Shown here: in pieces, positions 35,858-44,589 of the stretch
Layout: each line of letters starts with the position of its first letter
Position numbering within the stretch: the stretch's first letter is position 1
From: an uncultured Deefgea sp.
Lineage (GTDB): Bacteria > Pseudomonadota > Gammaproteobacteria > Burkholderiales > Chitinibacteraceae
Reading direction: 5' to 3'
NCBI RefSeq assembly: GCF_947072475.1
Contig: NZ_CAMTIA010000004.1
Location: 1 to 64,000 of the forward strand
DNA: 64,000 nt
Position numbers and translations under genes: made by a program
Notes under the pieces: model-generated
What the model was told of the DNA's origin: nothing
The model's database searches: none
What the model saw: the letters and a program-made list of their open reading frames with translations, nothing else

Positions 35858-36166
35858 ATGGATAGCAAACTGCAAGCCCAGTTAGTCCAATATATTGGCG
35901 AACATAATTTGCCGCACTTATTGATCGCGCAACATCCACGCATCATCGAAAAAATCACCCTTTTATGGGGTAGTCCGGAATTAGCGAATTTTTTGGACGA
36001 GATCTTATTTGACTCGCGCTGTGATCGAGAAGGCTTTGCCCCGAATGTGGCGCATGAGCTGTTTGTGATTCAGGGTATTCATTCGCAAGCGATGGGGCTG
36101 GATAAGGACACAGCGATTTGGGGTTATGACGCATCGCTTAGGACCGAAGACAGTTTTCGCAAATAA
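35858..36166 (+). CDS. Small conserved hypothetical protein
   Basis: The 102-residue soluble protein is not recognised. It has a helical N-terminus (MDSKLQAQLVQYIGEHNLPH), a WGSPELANFLDEILFDSR segment and a polar end. TGGAG lies eight bases upstream of the ATG, and a strong terminator follows 25 bases after the stop. It is a single-gene unit between pabC and cdaR. Confidence 0.72.
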   Translation: MDSKLQAQLVQYIGEHNLPHLLIAQHPRIIEKITLLWGSPELANFLDEILFDSRCDREGFAPNVAHELFVIQGIHSQAMGLDKDTAIWGYDASLRTEDSFRK

Positions 36167-36191
36167 GTCTGTACGCCGCACTGTGATTGAT

Positions 36192-36222
36192 TCAATAGCG
36201 CCCAATGGGGCGCTATTTTTTT
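36192..36222 (+). terminator. Terminator
   Basis: CAATAGCGCC, a short loop and GGCGCTATT run into TTTTTTT. Confidence 0.88.
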
Positions 36223-36306
36223 AACTTTGCTGATGCGCTGGTAAGACAGTAACTGGCGTTCGTGTTATCAAGTGCGTATGAAATTCAACGATAAACGAGA
36301 ACCAGC

Positions 36307-37458
36307 ATGTCTTTACTTTCTGTGTTGTTAGCGCAATCGATTGTGCAAAGAACCATGTCGATTTTGCCGCAAAACATCAATGTGATGGATGAGCAGGGCA
36401 TTATTTTGGGCAGTGGCGACCCAATGCGTTTAGGCGAGCGACATGAAGGCGCGGTATTAGCGATTAGCCAAGAGCGCACCGTTGAGATCGACGAGTTGAC
36501 CGCGCATCGTTTGCAAGGCGTGCGCCCGGGGGTGAATCTGCCGCTGCATCACGATGGCAAAGTGATTGGTGCGATTGGTATTACTGGCCAGCCCGATGAG
36601 GTGCGCCAATTTGGTGAGTTGGTGCGAATGACTGCGGAAATGATGCTTGATCAGCGGCAATTACTGCAAACCATTGAGCGTGATAGCCGCATGAGTGAAG
36701 AGCTGGTGTTGCAGTTGATTGAGCGCACCAGCGCGCCAGACGAGCCTTTGCAGCAATGGGCGGCGCGACTGGATGTGGACTTACTTAAACCGCGGGTGGC
36801 GCTGGTGATACAAACCAGTGGCATGGCATTAAATGAAGAGTCGGGGCTAGAAGCATTACAAATCTTGCAACGGCGTTTGAGTCAAGATCGGCGCGGGCAG
36901 TTAACGGCGCGGCGCTCTCTCAATGAATTTGTCGTGCTCTACCCCGCGCTGGATCGGCGCGGCCAGTGGGATGCTAACGCTTTAAGTCTGGAATTACATC
37001 GTTGGTTAGAAGATATCCAGCGCGATGGCGTAGCGCATATTCATGCCGCGCTTGGGCATTATTTTAGTCAGGACGGCAGCATTGCTTTGTCGTATCAAAC
37101 TGCGCGAGCCACTTTATTGCAGCCACAAGCTCAGCGCCCTTTATTGCAAGCGTTTGAACAACGTCGCTTGCCGGTTTTATTGTCGCCTTTGGCTAGTGGC
37201 TGGCAAGCCGAATTATTTCGCCTGCCAGTAAGCCGCTTGGCTGAGCATGATAAAGATCAGTTGCTGTATCACACCTTGCTGCGCTGGTTTGAGCACGATT
37301 TGCATTACGCGCAAACCGCCGCTGCTTTACATATTCACCGCAATACACTGGATTATCGCTTGCAAAAAATCGCTGAATTAACGCACTTGAATTTAGATAA
37401 GTTAGAAGAGCGGATGCAGCTGTATATCGCCGTGCAACTGGATCAGTTACCGCATTAA
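36307..37458 (+). CDS. cdaR: CdaR-family transcriptional activator
   Basis: The 383-residue regulator has the N-terminal sugar-diacid-recognition domain (about 1-135, with INVMDEQGIILGSGDP and RLGERHEGA), a middle region and a C-terminal PucR-type helix-turn-helix (about 325-375, with TAAALHIHRNTLDYRLQKI). Family members activate uptake and breakdown of glucarate, galactarate and glycerate. The two genes downstream, a GntP permease and a glycerate kinase, are matching targets, so it most likely senses glycerate or a related acid and controls them. Confidence 0.9.
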   Translation: MSLLSVLLAQSIVQRTMSILPQNINVMDEQGIILGSGDPMRLGERHEGAVLAISQERTVEIDELTAHRLQGVRPGVNLPLHHDGKVIGAIGITGQPDEVRQFGELVRMTAEMMLDQRQLLQTIERDSRMSEELVLQLIERTSAPDEPLQQWAARLDVDLLKPRVALVIQTSGMALNEESGLEALQILQRRLSQDRRGQLTARRSLNEFVVLYPALDRRGQWDANALSLELHRWLEDIQRDGVAHIHAALGHYFSQDGSIALSYQTARATLLQPQAQRPLLQAFEQRRLPVLLSPLASGWQAELFRLPVSRLAEHDKDQLLYHTLLRWFEHDLHYAQTAAALHIHRNTLDYRLQKIAELTHLNLDKLEERMQLYIAVQLDQLPH

Positions 37459-37542
37459 ATCGCTTAAAGCGCCTTGCTGACGCCATGGCCTCGTGTTGCT
37501 GCAAATTGCCATGAAAAACCGCAGGGTTAAGCCGTAATTGTT

Positions 37543-37590
37543 AAAACGCCCAAAAATTGATGATAAATTGATTTTATATTGGGGCGTTTT
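37543..37590. promoter_or_regulatory. Inverted repeat upstream of gntP, possible CdaR site
   Basis: AAAACGCCC and GGGCGTTTT form a perfect 9-bp dyad separated by 30 AT-rich bases, between cdaR and gntP. It lies about 80 bases before the gntP start, where an activator would bind. The assignment to CdaR is inference. Confidence 0.45.
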
Positions 37591-37606
37591 CACAATGACT
37601 CCCGCT

Positions 37607-37656
37607 TTAAATCGGCAGAAAATGTAGTCCTTATTGAAGCGCTACATCCGATTTAA
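37607..37656 (+). promoter_or_regulatory. Stem-loop in the gntP leader next to the ribosome site
   Basis: TTAAATCGG pairs with CCGATTTAA, and inside it ATGTAG pairs with CTACAT around a 14-base loop. The outer stem ends right at the AAGGAG ribosome site (37655-37660) of the GTG-started gntP gene, so it could influence translation. Confidence 0.45.
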
Positions 37657-37667
37657 GGAGTCTTATT

Positions 37668-38933
37668 GTGGAATTAGTCAGCACACTGGGCGCGATTGTC
37701 GCCTTGGCCGTGGCCATTGGCCTGATCCTAAAAAAAGTTTCGCCGACTTATGGCATGGTCGCCGGGGCACTCATCGGCGGACTGATTGGCGGCGCTGATT
37801 TGGTGTACACCGTCGAATTAATGATGGGCGGCGCTAAAAATATTATTCCTGCCGTATTGCGGATTTTGGCGGCTGGGGTGTTGGCTGGGGTGCTGATCGA
37901 GTCGGGTGGCGCAGCGCGAATTGCCGATACCATCGTCGGCAAACTCGGCGAAGTGCGCGCCTTATTGGCGTTGGCAGTCGCGACTATGATTCTGACTTCG
38001 GTTGGGGTGTTTGTGGATGTGGCGGTGATTACCGTGGCTCCGATTGCCTTATTGATTGCAGAGCGAGCCAATATTTCGCGTTTTGCGGTGCTACTAGCGA
38101 TGATTGGTGGTGGTAAGGCCGGCAATGTGATGTCGCCCAATCCCAATACCATTGCTGCGGCCGATGCTTTTCACCAATCGCTGACCTCGGTCATGATGGG
38201 TGGGGTGATTCCAGGCTTGGTGGGTCTATTGGTCGCCTATCTATTGGCGCGTCGTTTAAGCAATTTTGGTTCGGCGGTGCACGCCAGCGAAGTGCACGAC
38301 AAAGATCATAATAAAGTGCTGCCAAGTTTTGGCGCCGCCATCGTGGCGCCGAGTGTGGCCATTGGTTTGCTGGCTTTACGTCCTTTATTTGATATCAAAG
38401 TAGATCCATTGATTGCGCTGCCGGTGGGCGGGATTGCCGGTACTTTGGCGATGGGCAAAATTCGCCAATTAAATCAGTTCAGCACAGCTGGTTTGCAAAG
38501 AATGTTGCCGGTGGCGGTGATGCTGCTTGGTACGGGTACTTTGGCCGGGATTGTCGCTAATTCTGAACTCAAAAATGTGTTGATTGATGGCATTGCCAAC
38601 CTGGGTTTGCCAGCCTATGTGTTAGCGCCAGTGGCGGGTATTTTGATGTCGATGGCGACCGCGTCCACTACAGCAGGCACGGCAGTGGCTTCGCAAGTCT
38701 TTGCCGCGACGCTGACTACTTTAGGCGTAGCGCCTTTGGGTTCTGCGGTGATGATTCACTCGGGGGCGACGGTATTAGATAGTTTGCCACACGGTAGCTT
38801 CTTCCATTCCACGGCTGGTGCTGTGGGCATGCAAATGAAAGAGCGTCTGAAAATGATTCCGTATGAAGCCGCCATTGGTATGGGTATTACGATCACTGCG
38901 ACATTAATTTATGGGGTATTTAATCTTGGTTAA
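37668..38933 (+). CDS. GntP-family permease, probable glycerate/gluconate transporter
   Basis: The 421-residue membrane protein has about 12 helices and belongs to the GntP family of organic-acid:proton symporters. Family-like segments are YGMVAGALIGGLIGG, the GGKAGNVMSPNPNTIAAAD loop (about 146-164) and STTAGTAVAS. The GTG start at 37668 has AAGGAG seven bases upstream. Its place between cdaR and glycerate kinase suggests it imports glycerate rather than gluconate. Confidence 0.88.
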   Translation: MELVSTLGAIVALAVAIGLILKKVSPTYGMVAGALIGGLIGGADLVYTVELMMGGAKNIIPAVLRILAAGVLAGVLIESGGAARIADTIVGKLGEVRALLALAVATMILTSVGVFVDVAVITVAPIALLIAERANISRFAVLLAMIGGGKAGNVMSPNPNTIAAADAFHQSLTSVMMGGVIPGLVGLLVAYLLARRLSNFGSAVHASEVHDKDHNKVLPSFGAAIVAPSVAIGLLALRPLFDIKVDPLIALPVGGIAGTLAMGKIRQLNQFSTAGLQRMLPVAVMLLGTGTLAGIVANSELKNVLIDGIANLGLPAYVLAPVAGILMSMATASTTAGTAVASQVFAATLTTLGVAPLGSAVMIHSGATVLDSLPHGSFFHSTAGAVGMQMKERLKMIPYEAAIGMGITITATLIYGVFNLG

Positions 38934-38952
38934 TGCTGAATAAGCCTTGCAT

Positions 38953-39000
38953 GGTTATACCCGTTGTATTTATTGAGACTAAGTTGAAGTAACAAATACG
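38953..39000. repeat. Doubtful 48-bp relative of the palindromic element
   Basis: GGTTAT and AAATACG bound a 48-base stretch in the gntP to glycerate kinase gap, with partial inner pairing. It lacks the conserved A at base 14, so membership is weak. Confidence 0.25.
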
Positions 39001-39031
39001 GCGTCGGCTGCGGCGCTGTGGAGAAATTGAA

Positions 39032-40177
39032 ATGCGTAAAATTGTCATTGCCCCGGATTCATTTAAAGAAACGCTCAGCGCCCAAGCGGTAGCGCATATT
39101 ATTGCCCAAGCTTTTCGCTCGCAATTACCCGATGTTGAGTTGATTGAAATTCCAGTTGCCGATGGCGGCGAGGGTACGTTGGATGCGCTGATTGATTCAT
39201 CCAACGGCAGTCGCCATCAATGCACGGTGCATGGTCCTTTGGGCGAACCGGTGAATGCCACTTGGGGCTTGATGGGAGATGGCATCACTGCCGTGATTGA
39301 AATGGCCGCCGCCAGTGGTTTGGCCTTGGTGCCTGCCGCGCAGCGAAATCCATTAATTACCTCCAGTAAAGGAACCGGGCAATTAATTCGTGCGGCATTA
39401 GATGCCGGCGCTCGGCGCTTTATTTTGGCCATTGGTGGCTCGGCGACCAATGATGGCGGTGCCGGCATGATGCGCGCTTTGGGCGCCCAATTTTTAAATG
39501 CACAAGGCCAGGCCCTGCCAGCGGGTGGCGCAAGTTTGGCGCATTTGGCAACGATAGATTTAAGTTTGCTCGATCCGCGCTTGGCCCAATGTCAGTTTGA
39601 AGTGGCGTGCGATGTGGATAATCCATTGACTGGAGAGAATGGCGCATCGAGTATTTTTGGCCCGCAAAAAGGCGCTACGCCGGAAATGGTGCAGACCTTG
39701 GACGCGGCATTGGCGCGGTTTGCTCAGGTGATTCGTGAACAAGTTGGCCGTGATGTCGAGATGATTGCTGGTGCGGGTGCTGCAGGTGGCATGGGCGCAG
39801 CCGCTTTGGCGTTTTTCAATAGCCAATTGCGGCGTGGGATTGATATTGTGCTCGATGCCGCTAAATTGGCCGATCAACTGCAAGACGCTGATTTAGTGAT
39901 TACTGGCGAAGGCCGTTTGGATGGGCAAACGATTTTTGGTAAAACACCAATTGGCGTGGCGCAAATGGCCAAGCAATTTAATCTGCCAGTGATTGCCATT
40001 GGCGGTTGCCTGCGGGAAGACGTGGATATTGTGCATGACTATGGCATTGATGCCGTGTTTGATTGCGTGCATAAAGCCATGCCGCTGGAGGAAGCCCTCG
40101 CTGGCGCGAGCGATAATTTGTATCGCGTGGCGCGCAATGTGGCGGCGATTGTCGCGATGCAATATCGACAGGTTTAA
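39032..40177 (+). CDS. Glycerate 2-kinase (GarK/GlxK family)
   Basis: This enzyme phosphorylates D-glycerate with ATP to 2-phosphoglycerate and feeds it into glycolysis. The 381-residue protein has the family N-terminus (KIVIAPDSFKETLSAQ), the PVADGGEGTLDAL motif, AIGGSATNDGGAGM and DLVITGEGRLDGQT. GGAG lies nine bases before the ATG. It closes the cdaR-gntP unit. GarK and GlxK cannot be separated from sequence alone. Confidence 0.94.
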   Translation: MRKIVIAPDSFKETLSAQAVAHIIAQAFRSQLPDVELIEIPVADGGEGTLDALIDSSNGSRHQCTVHGPLGEPVNATWGLMGDGITAVIEMAAASGLALVPAAQRNPLITSSKGTGQLIRAALDAGARRFILAIGGSATNDGGAGMMRALGAQFLNAQGQALPAGGASLAHLATIDLSLLDPRLAQCQFEVACDVDNPLTGENGASSIFGPQKGATPEMVQTLDAALARFAQVIREQVGRDVEMIAGAGAAGGMGAAALAFFNSQLRRGIDIVLDAAKLADQLQDADLVITGEGRLDGQTIFGKTPIGVAQMAKQFNLPVIAIGGCLREDVDIVHDYGIDAVFDCVHKAMPLEEALAGASDNLYRVARNVAAIVAMQYRQV

Positions 40178-40211
40178 TTTACTGCGCTACGTGTTAGCGT
40201 GCGCTGCTTGC

Positions 40212-40242
40212 AAAAAATACCGCCAAATTTGGGGGTATTTTT
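40212..40242 (+). terminator. Terminator after glycerate kinase
   Basis: AAAATACCGCC, AAATTT, GGGGGTATTTT runs into further T residues, with one bulged base. Confidence 0.8.
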
Positions 40243-40343
40243 TTTGCCTACGCTGAGACTTTGCCCCATTCTTATGGGCTTTATTGTTGCGGTGCATCAT
40301 ATTTGTGTTTTATGGTTACTTTTGGTGTTATTTTTTTGAAATT

Positions 40344-40370
40344 TTGACGTAATATGTTGAGGGGTAAAAT
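40344..40370 (+). promoter_or_regulatory. Possible promoter of fabI
   Basis: TTGACG (40344-40349) and TAAAAT (40365-40370) are 15 bases apart, shorter than ideal, 52 bases before the fabI start. Confidence 0.35.
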
Positions 40371-40422
40371 CGCCGCTACGATCAGCGCAACAGCCCCTAT
40401 TAACTTAACGGAAAATCTCATA

Positions 40423-41205
40423 ATGACGATCGAAAACCCAACTCCTATTTTGGCTGGCTATAAGGCGCTGGTGGTAGGAGTCGCTAACGAAGACTCGATT
40501 GCCTATGGTTGCGCGCAGGCTTTTCGCGCCGTTGGCGCGGATGTGGCGATCACTTATTTAAATGACAAAGCTAAACCGCATGTGGAGCCTTTGGCGCAAG
40601 CCCTTGGCGCTGCGATCTTTGCACCATTGGATGTGTCCAAACCGGGTGAACTAGAGGCCTTGTTTGCGCGGATAGAAAAAGAATGGGGCAAGATCGACAT
40701 CTTGGTGCATTCGATTGCTTCGGCCAAAAAAGAAGACATCCAAGGCGGTTTACTCGATTGCTCGGCCGATGGTTTTGCACTGGCGATGGATATTTCGGTG
40801 CATTCTTTGATCCGCATGGCCAAATTGGCCGCGCCTTTGATGACCGATGGCGGCACGATATTTGCGATGACTTACCACGGCGCTTGTAAAGTGGTGCCCA
40901 ACTATAACGTGATGGGGCCAGTGAAAGCCGCACTGGAGGCGTCATGCCGTTATCTGGCGTATGAATTGGGCCCCAAGGGGATTCGAGTGCACTCGATTTC
41001 TCCCGGGCCACTCAAAACCCGCGCCGCTTCTGGGCTGAAAGACTTCGATCTATTGCTCAATGAGGCCGCAGAGCGCGCGCCCGTGGGCGAGTTGGTTGAC
41101 ATTATGGATGTCGGTTATACCTGCGCTTATCTGGCAACGCCTTACGCGCGCCGTCTAACTGGCGAGACAATTTATGTCGATGGCGGTGTGCATATTATGG
41201 CCTGA
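40423..41205 (+). CDS. fabI: Enoyl-ACP reductase FabI
   Basis: FabI reduces enoyl-ACP with NADH in the last step of fatty-acid elongation. The 260-residue protein has the FabI-type active site, Tyr151, Tyr161 and Lys168 (NYNVMGPVKAALEA), the VGVANEDSIAYGCAQ cofactor loop and the SPGPLKTRAASGLKDF segment. The start at 40423 has GGAAA upstream; the longer frame covers the promoter region. It lies outside the main fab cluster and heads a group with DUF3141, pta and ackA, so it could be a second FabI tied to acyl-phosphate or polyester metabolism. Confidence 0.92.
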   Translation: MTIENPTPILAGYKALVVGVANEDSIAYGCAQAFRAVGADVAITYLNDKAKPHVEPLAQALGAAIFAPLDVSKPGELEALFARIEKEWGKIDILVHSIASAKKEDIQGGLLDCSADGFALAMDISVHSLIRMAKLAAPLMTDGGTIFAMTYHGACKVVPNYNVMGPVKAALEASCRYLAYELGPKGIRVHSISPGPLKTRAASGLKDFDLLLNEAAERAPVGELVDIMDVGYTCAYLATPYARRLTGETIYVDGGVHIMA

Positions 41206-41342
41206 ATGAAAAAACGACCGCATCGCCCGCTCGGCTTGAAATCGCTGATGTTGATGGCCATGCCGAATACGATTTGTTGCGGAACAATCAAATTGCCGTT
41301 TGAGTCACCCGAAAAGGGTGACCGCCATTGTGGAGTCGTGAA

Positions 41343-43565
41343 ATGTCAAAATCTGTAAGTAATAGTTCCCGTCGTCGTTCGACCAGCAGCGTGAGCAAGT
41401 CGGCCGAGGCCGAGCCACAGTTGTCTTGCGCGCAAAATCCTTTGCTTGAATATTGGATTGATGCGATGCAGCGAACGGTGCTGTTTGCTGATTTGCTGCG
41501 CCAGCGCAGTGAACAAAACCAAGCGCAACAAGCCAAGGCCGTGCCGCATGTGCTGAGTTTTGACGCTGAATTAGTTTTGGATGCGCGCACTTTTGCCACT
41601 GCAGTGAATTATTTATTGGTTCGCGTTAAGCCCACTACGGCGCAGGTTATCGATCCCAAAAAACGCCCCTTTGTGGTGGTCGATCCCCGTGCGGGACATG
41701 GCCCGGGCATTGGTGGTTTTAAAGCCGATAGTGAAATTGGCGTGGCGATGGCGGCTGGGCATCCTTGTTATTTTGTTGGCTTTACGCCCGACCCGATGCC
41801 CGGGCAAACAATAGAAGACATCATGCATGCCGAGGCGAAATTCCTCGAAAAAGTCATTGAGCTGCACCCTGATGCCGAAGGCAAACCGTGCATCATCGGC
41901 AATTGCCAAGCCGGTTGGGCGGTGATGATGCTGGCTGCGACGCGGCCTGAATTGTGTGGCCCGGTGATTGTGCCTGGCACGCCGCTGTCGTATTGGGCCA
42001 GCGTTGAGGGTGAAAATCCAATGCGCTATACCGGTGGTTTAAGCGGCGGCAGTTGGATTACCGCACTCACTAGCGATTTGGGGGGTGGGATTTTTGATGG
42101 CGGTAATTTGGTGAAGAATTTTGAAAATCTCAATCCAGCCAATACCCTGTGGGGAAAAAATTACGAGATTTGGTCCGATATCGATCATGGCGGCGCACGT
42201 TTTCTGGCGTTTGAAAAATGGTGGGGTGGTCATGTCAATTTAAATGGCGAAGAAATTCAATGGATTGTTGATCAACTGTTTATCGGCAATCGCCTCTCGA
42301 GCGGGCAGATTGTGACGCAAGCGGGCGAGCCAATTGATTTACGCAATATTCGCTCGCCGATTATTTGTTTTTGCTCGAAAGGCGACAACATTACCCCGCC
42401 ACAGCAGGCGCTGGGCTGGATTAGTGATGTGTATGCCAGTGATGATGAGCTGCGGCTGTACGGGCAAACCATTGTGTATGCGGTGCACGATCATGTGGGG
42501 CATCTAGGTATTTTTGTCTCGGGCAGCGTGGCGAAAAAAGAGCATCAAGAATTTGCCAGCAATATTGATCTGATTGATGTGTTGCCGCCGGGTTTGTATG
42601 AAGCGGTACTGACGCCCAAAACCGCCGAGGTCGTTAATCCAGAATGGGTTGAAGGCGACTGGATTGTGCGTTTTGAGCCGCGAACTTTGGCCGATATTCG
42701 CCAGATTGTTCAGCCTAATCAAGATGACGCATTGCGCTTTGCCACGGTGGCGCGCGTGTCTGAAATCAATTTAGAGGGGTATCGGCGTTGGGTGCAGCCT
42801 TGGGTTAAGTTTGCGGTCAATACCCCGATTAATCAATACTTTAAAGCCTGCTCTGCAGCGCTTGCGCCAGCATCGGTTTTTTCGCATCAAAATCCAATGA
42901 TGTCGATTTTGCCGCAATGCGCTGAGTGGGTTCGTCAGCATCGCCTGCCGGTGGCTGCGGATAATCCATTTTTAAAATGGCAAGAGTGGTACTCAGAGCA
43001 GATGATGAGCGCGCTCAATGGTTACCGAGATCAGCGCGATCGCGCGATGGAGCAGCTGTTTATCTCGATTTATGGCTCGCCGCTATTGCAGCAGATGCTG
43101 GGCATTACCGAGGCGTCTTGTCCGGCGATGCCAGCCATAACGCCAGAGCGCCACGCCTTTATCCAGCAGCGCATTGCCTACTTTAACGCCAATATGGCCG
43201 AAGGCGGTTTGCGCGAAGCGGTGATTCGCGCCTTGCTGTATATCGGCATGGCCGGGGATGGCGTGGATGAACGGGCATTTAATGCTTTGCGCTTAATTCG
43301 CTCGCAAAATGAGGCGCTGCCATTGTCTGAGTTTAAGCAGCAGCTGCGTGAGCAGTATTTTTCATTGCGCTTAGATCCAGATCGCGCTTTGGCAACCATG
43401 GTGGAGATGTTGCCCGCAGATTTAGCCAAAAGGCAGGCGGCATTGGAGGTGATTCGGCGCATCGCAGGGGCCGCAGGAGAGATGAGCGCGGTGGCGACGG
43501 CACGCCTACATGAGATTGAAGCGCTATTTGTGGCAGAAAAAACGCCACAGCATTCACTGCAATAA
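41343..43565 (+). CDS. DUF3141 protein, PHA-synthase-like alpha/beta hydrolase
   Basis: The 740-residue soluble protein belongs to DUF3141, whose N-terminal half resembles class poly-3-hydroxyalkanoate synthases or depolymerases. The lipase-like segment has GNCQAGWAVMMLAA (nucleophile position held by Cys in GNCQAG), a DPRAGHGPGIGGF loop and a late DHVGHLGIF His. The C-terminal half is helical and unassigned. GGAG lies eight bases before the ATG at 41343. In several betaproteobacteria such a gene lies with pta, ackA and fabI, as here. It might act on 3-hydroxyacyl-CoA, but its true reaction is unknown. Confidence 0.82.
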   Translation: MSKSVSNSSRRRSTSSVSKSAEAEPQLSCAQNPLLEYWIDAMQRTVLFADLLRQRSEQNQAQQAKAVPHVLSFDAELVLDARTFATAVNYLLVRVKPTTAQVIDPKKRPFVVVDPRAGHGPGIGGFKADSEIGVAMAAGHPCYFVGFTPDPMPGQTIEDIMHAEAKFLEKVIELHPDAEGKPCIIGNCQAGWAVMMLAATRPELCGPVIVPGTPLSYWASVEGENPMRYTGGLSGGSWITALTSDLGGGIFDGGNLVKNFENLNPANTLWGKNYEIWSDIDHGGARFLAFEKWWGGHVNLNGEEIQWIVDQLFIGNRLSSGQIVTQAGEPIDLRNIRSPIICFCSKGDNITPPQQALGWISDVYASDDELRLYGQTIVYAVHDHVGHLGIFVSGSVAKKEHQEFASNIDLIDVLPPGLYEAVLTPKTAEVVNPEWVEGDWIVRFEPRTLADIRQIVQPNQDDALRFATVARVSEINLEGYRRWVQPWVKFAVNTPINQYFKACSAALAPASVFSHQNPMMSILPQCAEWVRQHRLPVAADNPFLKWQEWYSEQMMSALNGYRDQRDRAMEQLFISIYGSPLLQQMLGITEASCPAMPAITPERHAFIQQRIAYFNANMAEGGLREAVIRALLYIGMAGDGVDERAFNALRLIRSQNEALPLSEFKQQLREQYFSLRLDPDRALATMVEMLPADLAKRQAALEVIRRIAGAAGEMSAVATARLHEIEALFVAEKTPQHSLQ

Positions 43566-43650
43566 ACCATGTGCTTGGCGGTTTGGGTCTGGTTGGCCCA
43601 ATGCCGCCGCCGTAGCTCAATCCAAGATTAATCGATTCTAGAGACCCAAT

Positions 43651-44589
43651 ATGGCGCATGAAAAATATCAAAATTTGATCGCACGCTGTCAGGCGCTGAC
43701 CCCTGTGGCCACGGCGGTGGTGCATCCTTGTGATGAGAGCTCGCTGCGTGGCGCGGTCGAGGCGGCTGAAGCTGGGATTTTGCTGCCGATTTTAGTCGGA
43801 CCTCGCGGCAAAATTGCGGCGGTTGCCGCTGAGTTTAAATTGGATATTTCGGGCTTTACGCTAATCGACACAGCGCATAGCCAAGCTGCGGCAGAAACAG
43901 CGGTGCAATTGGTGCATCAAGGCAAAGCCAGCATGCTGATGAAAGGCAGTTTACATACCGATGAGTTAATGGCGGCGGTGGTGCGTACCAGTACGGGTTT
44001 GCGCACCGCAAGGCGAATTAGCCATGCATTTATTATGGATGTACCGAGTTTAGATCGCGTCATCATCATTACCGATGCGGCGATTAATATTTTGCCAACG
44101 CTCAAAGACAAAGTGCACATCGTACAAAACGCCATTGATTTGGCGCATGCCTTGGGGTTTAACGCGCCCAAAGTAGCGATTTTATCGGCAATGGAAACCG
44201 TGAACCCTGATATTCCGTCAACGGTTGAAGCGGCGGCATTGTGCAAAATGGCCGATCGCCAGCAAATCACTGGCGCGATTTTAGATGGGCCATTGGCGCT
44301 GGATAATGCGATCAATCTACAAGCGGCGCAAATCAAAAAGATCGATTCTCCGGTGGCGGGCATGGCCGATATTTTGGTCGCGCCGGATTTGGAGTCGGGC
44401 AATATGCTCGCCAAAAGCCTGACTTTTATGGCGGGGGCGGATGCTGCGGGCATCGTACTTGGCGCACGCGTGCCGATTATTTTGACCAGTCGCGCCGATT
44501 CATTGATGACGCGCTTGGCGTCTTGCGCGGTGGCCGCCTTGGTGGCCGAATCGCAGCGGCTGAATTTAAAACAAGCGGTGGCCGTATGA
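43651..44589 (+). CDS. pta: Phosphate acetyl/butyryltransferase
   Basis: The 312-residue enzyme swaps CoA for phosphate on a short acyl group, giving acyl-phosphate. PTA/PTB family marks include ILPILVGPRGKIAA, the KASMLMKGSLHTDELM segment, NILPTLKDK and GPLALDNAIN. It is a short form without the N-terminal domains of Escherichia coli Pta. Its stop overlaps the ackA start (ATGA), so the two are translationally coupled and act in sequence. Whether acetyl or a longer acyl group is the substrate is open. Confidence 0.9.
   Translation: MAHEKYQNLIARCQALTPVATAVVHPCDESSLRGAVEAAEAGILLPILVGPRGKIAAVAAEFKLDISGFTLIDTAHSQAAAETAVQLVHQGKASMLMKGSLHTDELMAAVVRTSTGLRTARRISHAFIMDVPSLDRVIIITDAAINILPTLKDKVHIVQNAIDLAHALGFNAPKVAILSAMETVNPDIPSTVEAAALCKMADRQQITGAILDGPLALDNAINLQAAQIKKIDSPVAGMADILVAPDLESGNMLAKSLTFMAGADAAGIVLGARVPIILTSRADSLMTRLASCAVAALVAESQRLNLKQAVAV

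Noticed and set aside
40212-40242. ATACC and GGTAT close together after glycerate kinase
   Set aside because: The order is inverted and the spacing wrong; it is an ordinary terminator.
41206-41358. 50-codon frame between fabI and the DUF3141 gene
   Set aside because: It starts one base after the fabI stop but has no ribosome site, overlaps the next start and reads as low-quality sequence; another frame reads well (EIADVDGHAEYDLL) but has no start codon.
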